This document shows positions 34,851-42,856 of a stretch of 64,000 nt of DNA, one piece after another (position 1 is the first letter of the stretch; each line of letters starts with the position of its first letter). This DNA comes from CAVYTF01 sp963771435. Its GTDB lineage: Bacteria; Bacteroidota; Bacteroidia; Chitinophagales; Chitinophagaceae. The stretch covers positions 1 through 64,000 of the forward strand of contig CAVYTF010000009.1 in assembly GCA_963771435.1 (NCBI GenBank), given 5' to 3'. Below the pieces are notes generated by a model. The model searched no databases and was not told where the DNA came from. It saw only the letters and a program-made list of their open reading frames with translations. A program made the position numbers and the translations under genes.

Positions 34851-35393
34851 ATGGTTATTGATATTATATTCCTGATACTGCTTTTGCTTGCGGTGTTCAA
34901 AGGATTGCGAAAGGGTTTTATTGTTGCGATATTTTCATTCCTGGCGTTAATTATAGGGCTTGCTGCCGCGCTTAAACTGTCTGCAGTAGTGGCTGCGTGG
35001 GTTCAATCAAACACGAGTGTGGGTTCGAAGTGGCTACCTTTTTTATCGTTTATTGTTGTAATGGTGGTGGTGACGCTACTGGTGCGGTGGTGTGCTTTGT
35101 TAATTGAACGTACTATTAATATGGCCATGCTAGGTTTTGTAAATAAACTTGCCGGTGTGCTTTTATATGCGGCATTGTACACTACTATGTACAGCGTTGT
35201 TTTATTTTATACAGCACAAATGCGGCTGATAAAACCTGAAACTATTGTTTCGTCCGTATCTTACGGCTTTATTGAACCGTGGGGGCCTAAGATAATCAGT
35301 GCTTTTGGAAGCCTCATTCCCGTATTTAAAGACCTGTTCATGCAGTTAGAAAGTTTTTTTAGTAGTGTTGCACAGAAAGGTGGAAAAGTATAA
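34851..35393 (+). CDS. CvpA family membrane protein
   Basis: A 180-residue membrane protein with four hydrophobic segments (near residues 1-18, 25-45, 65-85 and 100-125). It starts VIDIIFLILLLLAVFKGLRK, the conserved opening of the CvpA/colicin V production family, followed by RKGFIVAIFSFLALIIGLAA. Its cellular role is not certain; relatives affect envelope stress and biofilm. It overlaps no other gene and is 10 bp downstream of the YqeY-type gene. Confidence 0.88.
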   Translation: MVIDIIFLILLLLAVFKGLRKGFIVAIFSFLALIIGLAAALKLSAVVAAWVQSNTSVGSKWLPFLSFIVVMVVVTLLVRWCALLIERTINMAMLGFVNKLAGVLLYAALYTTMYSVVLFYTAQMRLIKPETIVSSVSYGFIEPWGPKIISAFGSLIPVFKDLFMQLESFFSSVAQKGGKV

Positions 35394-35456
35394 GTGATGA
35401 TAATTGACTCAAATCTATTATTTTAGCGGTATATCTTGCGCATAACACAAAAAAGA

Positions 35457-36269
35457 ATGGATCATCAAATAAAACAGATAGAAAAATTTAAGTTTATTGA
35501 AGAAGGTGAAGGTGAACCTTTGCTTCTGCTGCACGGGCTTTTTGGCGCCCTGAGCAATTTTGAAGATCTTGTTGATCATTTTAAGGGCAAATACAAAATA
35601 ATAGTACCGCTGCTTCCTTTGTTTGACCTTGACCTGTTTCATACAACCGTGGGAGGCATGGAAAAATATGTAAACAGATTTATTGAGATGAGGGGATATG
35701 ATAATATTCACTTGCTTGGCAATTCGCTTGGAGGCCATATAGCATTGGTGCATGTTCTAAAACACCCGGAGAAGATCAGGTCACTTATTTTAACAGGCAG
35801 TTCGGGGTTATTTGAAAGCGGTATGGGAGACACGTACCCCAAACGCGGCGATTATGAATATATCAAAAACAAAACACAGCTCACTTTCTACGACCCTGCC
35901 AACGCAACAAAGCAATTAGTGGATGAAGTGTTTGAGATAACGAACAACAGGCTGAAAGTAATAAAGATCATCGCCCTTGCAAAAAGCGCTATAAGAAATC
36001 ATTTGGGACAAGAATTAAACCAGATAAAAAAACCTACACTACTTATTTGGGGAAATAATGATAATATTACCCCGCCGTTCGTGGCGAAGGAGTTTCACCA
36101 ACTTATACCTCATAGCGAACTGCATTTTATTGAACACTGCGGCCATGCACCTATGATGGAAGTGCCTGATGAGTTTAATAAAGCACTGGAAAAGTTTTTA
36201 GACAAATTAAAGATCCTGCTGCAACTATTGCATGATTTTGCTGTCTTAGTTTTAATATTTGAGTTTTAA
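35457..36269 (+). CDS. Alpha/beta hydrolase
   Basis: A 270-residue protein of the alpha/beta hydrolase fold. The oxyanion region LLLLHGLFGALSNFEDLV is near residue 20, the nucleophile elbow GNSLGGH near residue 88, an Asp in LLIWGNNDNITPP near residue 196, and the catalytic His in IEHCGHAPMMEVPDEF near residue 225. Substrate unknown. I start at the ATG at 35457, since the longer frame uses a TTG. The last 20 residues (LLQLLHDFAVLVLIFEF) are unusually hydrophobic for this family, which could reflect a late frame break. It stops 1 bp before the CBS gene. Confidence 0.88.
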   Translation: MDHQIKQIEKFKFIEEGEGEPLLLLHGLFGALSNFEDLVDHFKGKYKIIVPLLPLFDLDLFHTTVGGMEKYVNRFIEMRGYDNIHLLGNSLGGHIALVHVLKHPEKIRSLILTGSSGLFESGMGDTYPKRGDYEYIKNKTQLTFYDPANATKQLVDEVFEITNNRLKVIKIIALAKSAIRNHLGQELNQIKKPTLLIWGNNDNITPPFVAKEFHQLIPHSELHFIEHCGHAPMMEVPDEFNKALEKFLDKLKILLQLLHDFAVLVLIFEF

Positions 36270-36270
36270 T

Positions 36271-36930
36271 ATGCAAGCGTCCGAATTAATACATTCCAGA
36301 TACCCAGCCTTAAGGATGAATGATAAGGTTTCTTTTGCCCTTCAGCTGATGAATGATTATGACATGCAGCACCTGCCTGTGTTAAGCGAAGACATGTATT
36401 TCGGGTTGATCAATAAAGATGACCTGCTTGATGTAAATGAAAAAGCAACACTGGAAACTTTAGAATACAGTATTGAAAAAAAGTCCATTCTTCCCAATGA
36501 CCATTTTTTGGCAGCGCTAAAACTTAGTACAGACCTTGGCCTGACACTGGTGCCTGTTGTGTCAAAAGAAAAAGAGCTGGTGGGGGTGATAACACAAAAA
36601 GACCTGCTTGCTGCCGCGAGCACTTTTTTAGGACAGAATGAACCGGGGGGGCTTATTGTGATGGAAATAGAAAAAAGAAACTATTCCTTTGGTGAACTTA
36701 ACCGCCTTATAGAAACCAATGATGCCACCATTACCCAGTTAAATACTTCAATAGACAATACAACGGGTAATATAATTGTTACTATCAAAATAAATAAGAT
36801 CGAGATATCTGATATTATAGCTACCCTGCAACGTTATGATTACAACATCACGTATTATTTTGGCGAGGAATTATATCAAAATGAATTGAAAGAAAATTAT
36901 GATCTGCTGATGGCGTACCTGCGCATATAA
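36271..36930 (+). CDS. CBS domain-containing protein
   Basis: A 219-residue soluble protein. Two CBS motifs fill the N-terminal 125 residues, with adenosine-binding features in MQHLPVLSEDMYFGLINKDD and LGLTLVPVVSKEKELVGVIT. The C-terminal 85 residues are a small ACT-like fold (GLIVMEIEKRNYSFGELNRL). It is a likely sensor of AMP or ATP, partner unknown. The start at ATG 36271 is chosen since it follows the hydrolase stop by one base; the longer frame overlaps that gene. It is probably cotranscribed with the hydrolase. Confidence 0.85.
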   Translation: MQASELIHSRYPALRMNDKVSFALQLMNDYDMQHLPVLSEDMYFGLINKDDLLDVNEKATLETLEYSIEKKSILPNDHFLAALKLSTDLGLTLVPVVSKEKELVGVITQKDLLAAASTFLGQNEPGGLIVMEIEKRNYSFGELNRLIETNDATITQLNTSIDNTTGNIIVTIKINKIEISDIIATLQRYDYNITYYFGEELYQNELKENYDLLMAYLRI

Positions 36931-37058
36931 TTTTTTCTATTTTTTTATTATTGGCTTAGTAAAAAACACCACGATTGTTAAAAAATGACCGCCGCAGGTA
37001 TTTCAGAAGGCAAATCCCTATTTTTACCCTAATTCACCTTTCAAAACTGTAATTACGG

Positions 37059-38504
37059 ATGACGCTTTGGTACAGACAAATGCTGTTGCTGTCCATTTTA
37101 TGTGGCATATATTTTTGCGCCTCAGCTCAAAGCGATCCGTTGCCTAAAAAAATTGAAAGTTCTCTGTTACCTACAGATACATCTTCACACGAGCATCTTG
37201 TCCTGGTTGCAGACATTGCCGTTAATGGCAATAAAAGAACTAAAACCTATTTAATACTGCGGGACATTCCTTTTCGACAGGGCGATTATTTTAATGAAAA
37301 AGACCTGCAAAAAAAGCTTGAGCTGGCGCATAACCAATTAATGAACACAAGCCTTTTTGTTGACGTGCAGGTATATGTGGCCAGCAGGAACGGCGAATTA
37401 CTGTTTATTAATATAGATGTAAAAGAAAGATGGTACTTATTGCCGTTGCCCTATTTTAAATTGGTTGACCGAAACTTTAATGACTGGTTTGTGGAAGACA
37501 AAGCAAGCCTGGACAGGGTAAATTATGGTATAAAATTCAGCCAGTATAATGTAAGCGGCAGAAACGATAACCTGAACATCTCGCTTATCAATGGCTACAA
37601 CCGGGAGGTTGAGTTAAACTACAAGCAACCTTATGCTGATAATTCTCTAAAAAATGGCTTCCAGGTGGCCTTTGTTTATTCCCAACAGCACCAGTTAAAT
37701 TACGGTACCTATTTAAGCAAACAGGAGTTTTATACTGCTGATAACGGCGTAGCCTTTAACTATCTCGGTTTCAGCGGCAGTTATTTATATACCCCGGGCG
37801 TTAAAACAAGGCACAGCTTTACCATTGGCTATGTTCGGGATGAGTTCTCCGATTCTGTTTTCCTGCTTAACCCCGGATACTTTTCCAATAATGCAAAATC
37901 CATCCGTTACCCCGTTTTTTCGTATTTACTGCAGTATAACGGAGCTGACAATTTCGCTTACCCTACTACCGGACTCATCACCGATCTTTCGTTTATAAAA
38001 AAAGGGATCGATGCAAGCATGAATGTATGGCAGTTTACCAGCCATGCCAGTTATACCATGCCAATAGCGCCCAAAACGCAGATACAATTCCAGGAAGGCA
38101 GCATACTCACACTGCCATTCCATCAACCATTTTATAATGAGCAGCTTTTTGGTTATGGCGATATTTTTCTGCAAGGGCTGGAGTATTATGTTATTGATGG
38201 CGTGGCCGGTTCTGTGGTAAGGGCGACGGCACGGCGCCAGATCTTATCCTGCAACTTTAATACACATCTTAAGAGTAAGATCTATAACAAGATCCCGTTT
38301 CGCATGTATCTTAAAACGTATGGAAATATGGGCTATGCTTATGACCAGGACCCCGGCAACAGCCTCCTTAATAACAGGCTTTTGGAAACCTGCGGCGTGG
38401 GAATAGACGTTGTTACCATTTATGATATTGTTCTAAAGTTCGATTACAGTTTTAACCAGCTTGGCCAGCAGGGGTTATTTTTCCATACAGTTTCTGATTT
38501 TTAA
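37059..38504 (+). CDS. BamA/TamA family outer membrane protein
   Basis: A 481-residue protein with a signal peptide (residues 1-24, ending CASAQ), one POTRA-like domain (about 50-130; LVADIAVNGNKRTKTYLILR, RQGDYFNEKDLQKKLELA) and a C-terminal beta barrel of about 16 strands (from about 150, with SQYNVSGRNDNLNISLINGY). This short Omp85-like layout differs from the full BamA encoded at 42857, so it is a separate paralogue, probably in outer membrane protein or lipid handling. The final segment VLKFDYSFNQLGQQGLFFHT is the barrel-end strand. It is 37 bp before nadK. Confidence 0.85.
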   Translation: MTLWYRQMLLLSILCGIYFCASAQSDPLPKKIESSLLPTDTSSHEHLVLVADIAVNGNKRTKTYLILRDIPFRQGDYFNEKDLQKKLELAHNQLMNTSLFVDVQVYVASRNGELLFINIDVKERWYLLPLPYFKLVDRNFNDWFVEDKASLDRVNYGIKFSQYNVSGRNDNLNISLINGYNREVELNYKQPYADNSLKNGFQVAFVYSQQHQLNYGTYLSKQEFYTADNGVAFNYLGFSGSYLYTPGVKTRHSFTIGYVRDEFSDSVFLLNPGYFSNNAKSIRYPVFSYLLQYNGADNFAYPTTGLITDLSFIKKGIDASMNVWQFTSHASYTMPIAPKTQIQFQEGSILTLPFHQPFYNEQLFGYGDIFLQGLEYYVIDGVAGSVVRATARRQILSCNFNTHLKSKIYNKIPFRMYLKTYGNMGYAYDQDPGNSLLNNRLLETCGVGIDVVTIYDIVLKFDYSFNQLGQQGLFFHTVSDF

Positions 38505-38541
38505 TGCCGTCTTTTCCCTACTTTGCACTAAACATTCAGCC

Positions 38542-39402
38542 ATGAAAGTTGCCATCTACAGCCGCGGCCTTGAAGAAAAACAAGATGCACAGCTCACTAT
38601 TTTATTGCAGGAGCTCAAAAAATACAACATTGATTTTTTATTATTTACCACCCTTCAGCAGCATTATACTTCGGAGGAAGAAGTTTTTTCCACCTGGGAA
38701 GATCTGGATGACACCATCGACTGCTTGATCAGCCTCGGCGGGGACGGCACCATGCTTGATTCCGTAGCCCTTGTCCGAAACACAAACATACCCATCCTGG
38801 GCATCAATTTCGGCAGGCTTGGCTTTCTTGCAGGCATTGGCAAAGACGACCTCTCCACCGCCGTCGATGCGCTTGTAAACGGCACTTTTGTCACCGACAA
38901 ACGAACCCTCATCCACCTCGATGCCAGTACGCCGCTTTTCGGCAACACACCTTTCGGGCTCAACGAATTTGCCATACACAAACGCGACATATCGCCAATG
39001 ATAAAGATACACACCTATCTCAATGGCGAATTTCTAAACACTTATTGGGCAGACGGGCTCATCGTAGCCACCCCCACCGGCTCCACCGGCTACAATATGA
39101 GCTGCAACGGCCCCATCGTTTTTCCTGAAACCTCCAGTTTTGTTATCACCCCCGTAGCTCCCCACAACCTAAGCATCCGCCCTATTATAGTCCCCGATGC
39201 GAGCATCATTTCCTTCGAGGTAGAAGGCCGCTTTGACGATTTCATCTGCGTTCTCGATGCCCGCCGCGAAATAGTCAGCAAAAACGTTCAGCTTGCCATT
39301 AAAAAAGAAGCGTTTACCGTCCGCCTTATCCGTCTTAACGAAAACAGCTTCCTCTCCACCTTGCGAACAAAGCTCACGTGGGGCCTGGATACGAGAAATT
39401 AA
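38542..39402 (+). CDS. nadK: NAD kinase
   Basis: This enzyme phosphorylates NAD to NADP. The start at the ATG 38542 (MKVAIYSRGLEEKQDAQ) is right; the longer frame from 38461 runs back into the upstream gene. The protein is 286 residues with LISLGGDGTMLDSVAL near residue 70 (the GGDG motif), NFGRLGFLAGI near residue 93 and WADGLIVATPTGSTGYNMSC near residue 172. Together with nadA in this window it covers the first and last parts of NAD(P) supply, but they are not linked. Confidence 0.95.
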   Translation: MKVAIYSRGLEEKQDAQLTILLQELKKYNIDFLLFTTLQQHYTSEEEVFSTWEDLDDTIDCLISLGGDGTMLDSVALVRNTNIPILGINFGRLGFLAGIGKDDLSTAVDALVNGTFVTDKRTLIHLDASTPLFGNTPFGLNEFAIHKRDISPMIKIHTYLNGEFLNTYWADGLIVATPTGSTGYNMSCNGPIVFPETSSFVITPVAPHNLSIRPIIVPDASIISFEVEGRFDDFICVLDARREIVSKNVQLAIKKEAFTVRLIRLNENSFLSTLRTKLTWGLDTRN

Positions 39403-39465
39403 CCATGCATCAATTAGAAAGTGTTTATACTAGCACTTCCAATGCTTTTTTGAATTGGTAAAACG

Positions 39466-39590
39466 CCTATGGAATGAGTTCTAACACCTATGTAACGGAT
39501 TTTTATGCCCATGTAACGGCTTCTGACGCCTATGTAACGGGTTTTTTATGCCTATGGAATGGCTTCCGATGCCTATGGAGTGAGTAATTT
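39466..39590 (+). repeat. 21-bp tandem repeat array (CCTATGTAACGG type)
   Basis: Six units of 21 bp, one of 22, all starting with CC(T/C)ATG and often TAACGG or GGAATG: for example CCTATGTAACGGATTTTTATG. It fills the gap between nadK and the aminotransferase and is not flanked by a promoter. The unit sequence differs from the other arrays, yet the period is the same. Confidence 0.8.
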
Positions 39591-39686
39591 TCTCATTGCT
39601 GCCAGCGGTTAGAAAGCATTCTTAGCACAATATATTTATCCCGAACTCATGTCATTTTAGATTTAAGAGAGCTTGGTAAAATGTTA

Positions 39687-39694
39687 TATATTTG
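39687..39694 (+). promoter_or_regulatory. Bacteroidota -7 promoter box (TATATTTG)
   Basis: An exact TAnnTTTG match directly before the aminotransferase ATG at 39699, again implying a very short leader. Confidence 0.5.
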
Positions 39695-39698
39695 ATTT

Positions 39699-40877
39699 AT
39701 GCAAAATAATAATTTAAAAGGACAATTCCTGTTACGCCCGGATATCAGTTATTTAAACTTTGGCTCCTTTGGTGCGTGCCCAAAACCAATTTTTGACGAC
39801 TATCAAAAATGGCAACTCGAGCTTGAAACTGAACCTGTGCAGTTCATTACTGTTAATGGCCCGGTGTACCTGAAAAACTCCCGCGAAGCCCTTGCCAAAT
39901 ATGTCAATTGCAATGCTGATGACCTTGTTTATACAACAAACCCCTCCTATGCCATAAATATTATTGCCAAAAGCCTTCCATTAAATGCAGGAGATGAGGT
40001 GCTAAGCACCAACCTGGAATATGGCGCGCTTGACCGCACCTGGAATTATTATTGCCGAAAGGCAGGCGCAACCTATGTGCGGCAACCTATAAGCCTTCCC
40101 CTTGTTTCTAAAGAGAAGTTTATTGAAGATCTTTTCAGTGGCCTGACGGCTAATACAAAAGCGATCTTTATCAGCCACATCACAAGTGCAACCGCATTGA
40201 TATTTCCCATTAAAGAGGTCTGCGAAATAGCTAAGGCAAAAAACTTGCTCACCATAGTGGACGGGGCGCATGTGCCCGGCCATATTCCTTTAGACCTTGC
40301 CGAATTAAACGCCGATATTTATACAGGCGCCTGCCACAAATGGATGTGTACCCCAAAAGGCTGCTCGTTTTTATACGTAAAAAAGGAGTTTCAAAACCTT
40401 TTTGACCCTTTAGTGGTGAGCTGGGGTTATGAAAGTATGTTTCCTTCCCGCTCCCGGTTTTTAGATTATCATCAAATGCAGGGCACGAGGGATTTTTCTG
40501 CCTTTTTAACGGTGCCAAAAGCCATACAGTTTCAACAGGAAAATGACTGGAAGAATGTTGCAGCGGGTTGCAGGCAGCTTGCACACTCAAGCTACACACG
40601 GTTTTGCGCTTTGCTTAATGCAGAACCGCTATGCCCGATAACAGATGAATATTTAGGGCAGATGTGCAGCACAATTATCAAATCATCCCAACCGGAAAAA
40701 CTACAGCAGTTGCTGTTTAATAGGTATAAAATAGAAATACCCCTTATGAGACAAGGTGAACTTGCTCTTATACGCTATTCTATACAAGCGTATAATGAGC
40801 AGCAGGACCTGGATAGGTTGCATGACGCATTGGTAGAAATAATTGCTGAAACAGACCTTATAAGTACAAATAATTAA
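39699..40877 (+). CDS. Aminotransferase class V (isopenicillin-N-epimerase-like / cysteine-desulfurase-like)
   Basis: A PLP-dependent enzyme of 392 residues. It opens with LNFGSFGACPKPIFDDYQKW and has the PLP-binding Lys in YTGACHKWMCTPKGCSFLYV near residue 214, with the Asp of the pyridine nitrogen in VDGAHVPGHIPLDLAELNAD near residue 187. Its sequence is closer to the isopenicillin N epimerase/kynureninase-like branch than to IscS or SufS, and no active-site Cys loop of SufS type is seen. Substrate unknown. It stands alone after a repeat array. Confidence 0.88.
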   Translation: MQNNNLKGQFLLRPDISYLNFGSFGACPKPIFDDYQKWQLELETEPVQFITVNGPVYLKNSREALAKYVNCNADDLVYTTNPSYAINIIAKSLPLNAGDEVLSTNLEYGALDRTWNYYCRKAGATYVRQPISLPLVSKEKFIEDLFSGLTANTKAIFISHITSATALIFPIKEVCEIAKAKNLLTIVDGAHVPGHIPLDLAELNADIYTGACHKWMCTPKGCSFLYVKKEFQNLFDPLVVSWGYESMFPSRSRFLDYHQMQGTRDFSAFLTVPKAIQFQQENDWKNVAAGCRQLAHSSYTRFCALLNAEPLCPITDEYLGQMCSTIIKSSQPEKLQQLLFNRYKIEIPLMRQGELALIRYSIQAYNEQQDLDRLHDALVEIIAETDLISTNN

Positions 40878-40991
40878 AAACATTGTGTAAAAGCAGGGCT
40901 TCAGTTCAATCAAATTAAGATACCATTTCATAGAATGGCATAACAAAACTTACATTTCTCCGTTCTTGTTACAATCATTTATTTTGCAGGC

Positions 40992-41857
40992 ATGTTTAAG
41001 AAGTTATTGATCGCTCCCGTTCTTCTTTTTTTATTACCAGCGGATATGCACAAGATGATGCGCAGATGTACAGCTATTACAAACAGGAGGGAGAGTTTGG
41101 TTTAGCGATAGGCCTTGACCATTACTTTGGAGATCTGGATGCAAACGGGTCCTTAAAACACCCTGAATTTACCGCAGGCGCCTATTACATTAAGCAGTTT
41201 AATGGGTACGTCGGCCTTAAGGTTGCTGTAAATTCTGCCTTCCTTGCTTATTCTGATGAATGGAGCAACAACTCCGTTCAGCAGCAGCGGAACCTGAGTT
41301 TTAATGACAATATATGGGAGTATTCAGCGAGCGGGTATTTTAATTTTTACCGATTTATTCCCGGAGTTGAGGGTTATAGTTTTACGCCTTATGTGTCATT
41401 AGGCGTTGGCGCTGTTACTTACGACCCTTATGCATACCTGAACGGCGAAAAATATTATTTGCGCCCCCTTGGAACCGAAGGACAGGGCAGTCCTCAATAT
41501 CCAAAGAAGAAACCTTATGGGTCTGCTGCTATTTGCTTTCCATTTGCAGTTGGCATAAAGTACAGCATTACCCAATCCACTAATTTTTTTGCAGAAGTAG
41601 GTTACCGGTTTACGACAACAGATTACTTAGATGATGTGAGCGGTACATACGCGGGTTCAAATAACAGCAATTTTTATAATAAGGACGGTACCCCAAACGT
41701 GGCTTATTACCTGCAGGACCGTAGCTATGAAAAAGGAACAGTTATTGGTATTGCAGGCCGTCAGCGCGGTAACAGTTCTCAAAACGATGCTTATGTGCTT
41801 GCCCAGATTGGTGTATCATTCAATATTTCTTCTTATCGTTGCCCTAAAGTAAGATGA
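40992..41857 (+). CDS. DUF6089-type outer membrane protein, one frame break in the signal peptide as read
   Basis: A beta-barrel-like protein of about 288 residues. The ATG at 40992 starts a signal peptide (MFKKLLIAPVLLF) and the frame then breaks within a run of seven Ts at about 41030. One more T would make it read on into SGYAQDDAQMYSYYKQEGEF, with the AQ cleavage site. The open downstream part from 41066 has the family sequence GEFGLAIGLDHYFGDLDANG, then SLGVGAVTYDPYAYLNGEKY and VGYRFTTTDYLDDVSGTYAG, typical of DUF6089/OmpA-like barrels with eight strands. Next to uppS-bamA this gene is a regular neighbour in Bacteroidota. Confidence 0.8.
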
Positions 41858-41944
41858 TAAAACGACCCTTGTTTGCTTAGCATATCAGTTTTAGCACAAT
41901 AATCTATTCAGAATTATTACCTTTCTACCCTCAATTATTCTTTT

Positions 41945-41952
41945 TAAATTTG
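41945..41952 (+). promoter_or_regulatory. Bacteroidota -7 promoter box (TAAATTTG) for uppS
   Basis: An exact TAnnTTTG match 17 bp upstream of the uppS start at 41970. It marks the beginning of the uppS-bamA-ompH-ompH transcript. Confidence 0.65.
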
Positions 41953-41969
41953 CATTCCATCATGAATCA

Positions 41970-42731
41970 ATGACCTTACCAGAGTTAAAAAATAAAATTG
42001 ACACTGCGTACTTGCCAAAGCATATCGCTATTATTATGGATGGCAACGGAAGGTGGGCAACAGAGAAAGGCCAGGATAGACTGTTTGGGCACCTGCACGG
42101 GGTGGATAGTGTGCGTAATATTGTGGAAGGTTGTGCAGAGTTGGGTATTGAATATCTTACACTATATGCTTTTAGTACGGAAAATTGGGACAGGCCGGAG
42201 TATGAAGTGGTTGGTTTAATGGAACTGCTTGTGAACACAATACGTGAAGAAGTGCCTATTTTAAATAAAAATAACATCAGGCTGCACTTTATAGGGGATC
42301 TGCAAATGCTGTCGGCTTCTGCGCGTAAAGAAATACAGGATGCTATGGATGAAACATCTCATAATACGGGGCTAAATTTAGTGATGGCAATAAGTTACAG
42401 CAGCAGGTGGGAACTGGTGAATGCAGTAAAGAATATTGCCAAAGATGTGAAAAATGGTATTGTAGAGCCCTCTACTATTACACAGGATACGCTGCAGCAA
42501 TATCTCGCGACAAGCGCATTTCCTGATCCTGAATTAATGATACGAACCAGCGGCGAATACAGGATAAGTAATTTTTTATTGTACCAGTTAGCTTATGCTG
42601 AATTATATTTTACTAATACCTTATGGCCTGATTTCAGAAAAATGCACTTGTATGAGGCTATTATAGATTTTCAAAACCGCGAACGGCGGTTTGGTAAAAC
42701 AAGCAGCCAGCTCCTACAGCATACACATTAA
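41970..42731 (+). CDS. uppS: Isoprenyl transferase (undecaprenyl diphosphate synthase)
   Basis: This cytoplasmic enzyme extends farnesyl diphosphate with isopentenyl units in cis form to make undecaprenyl diphosphate, the carrier lipid for peptidoglycan and O-antigen. The protein is 253 residues. The catalytic Asp is in IIMDGNGRWATEKG near residue 22, the FSTENW region near residue 72, and the C-terminal RTSGEYRISNFLLYQ, ELYFTNTLWPDF stretch near residue 193 binds the homoallylic diphosphate. It leads the envelope-biogenesis block with bamA 125 bp downstream. Confidence 0.95.
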   Translation: MTLPELKNKIDTAYLPKHIAIIMDGNGRWATEKGQDRLFGHLHGVDSVRNIVEGCAELGIEYLTLYAFSTENWDRPEYEVVGLMELLVNTIREEVPILNKNNIRLHFIGDLQMLSASARKEIQDAMDETSHNTGLNLVMAISYSSRWELVNAVKNIAKDVKNGIVEPSTITQDTLQQYLATSAFPDPELMIRTSGEYRISNFLLYQLAYAELYFTNTLWPDFRKMHLYEAIIDFQNRERRFGKTSSQLLQHTH

Positions 42732-42856
42732 ACCAGTAAAAGCTGTATTTAACAAAGACTTTTCATTATTCCCTTTAATTTGCCGCCCTATCCCAAAATA
42801 ACTGCTGTAAGGGTATATTACTCTTTCAGCCGTAAAAAAAACAAATAGTAATCCGG

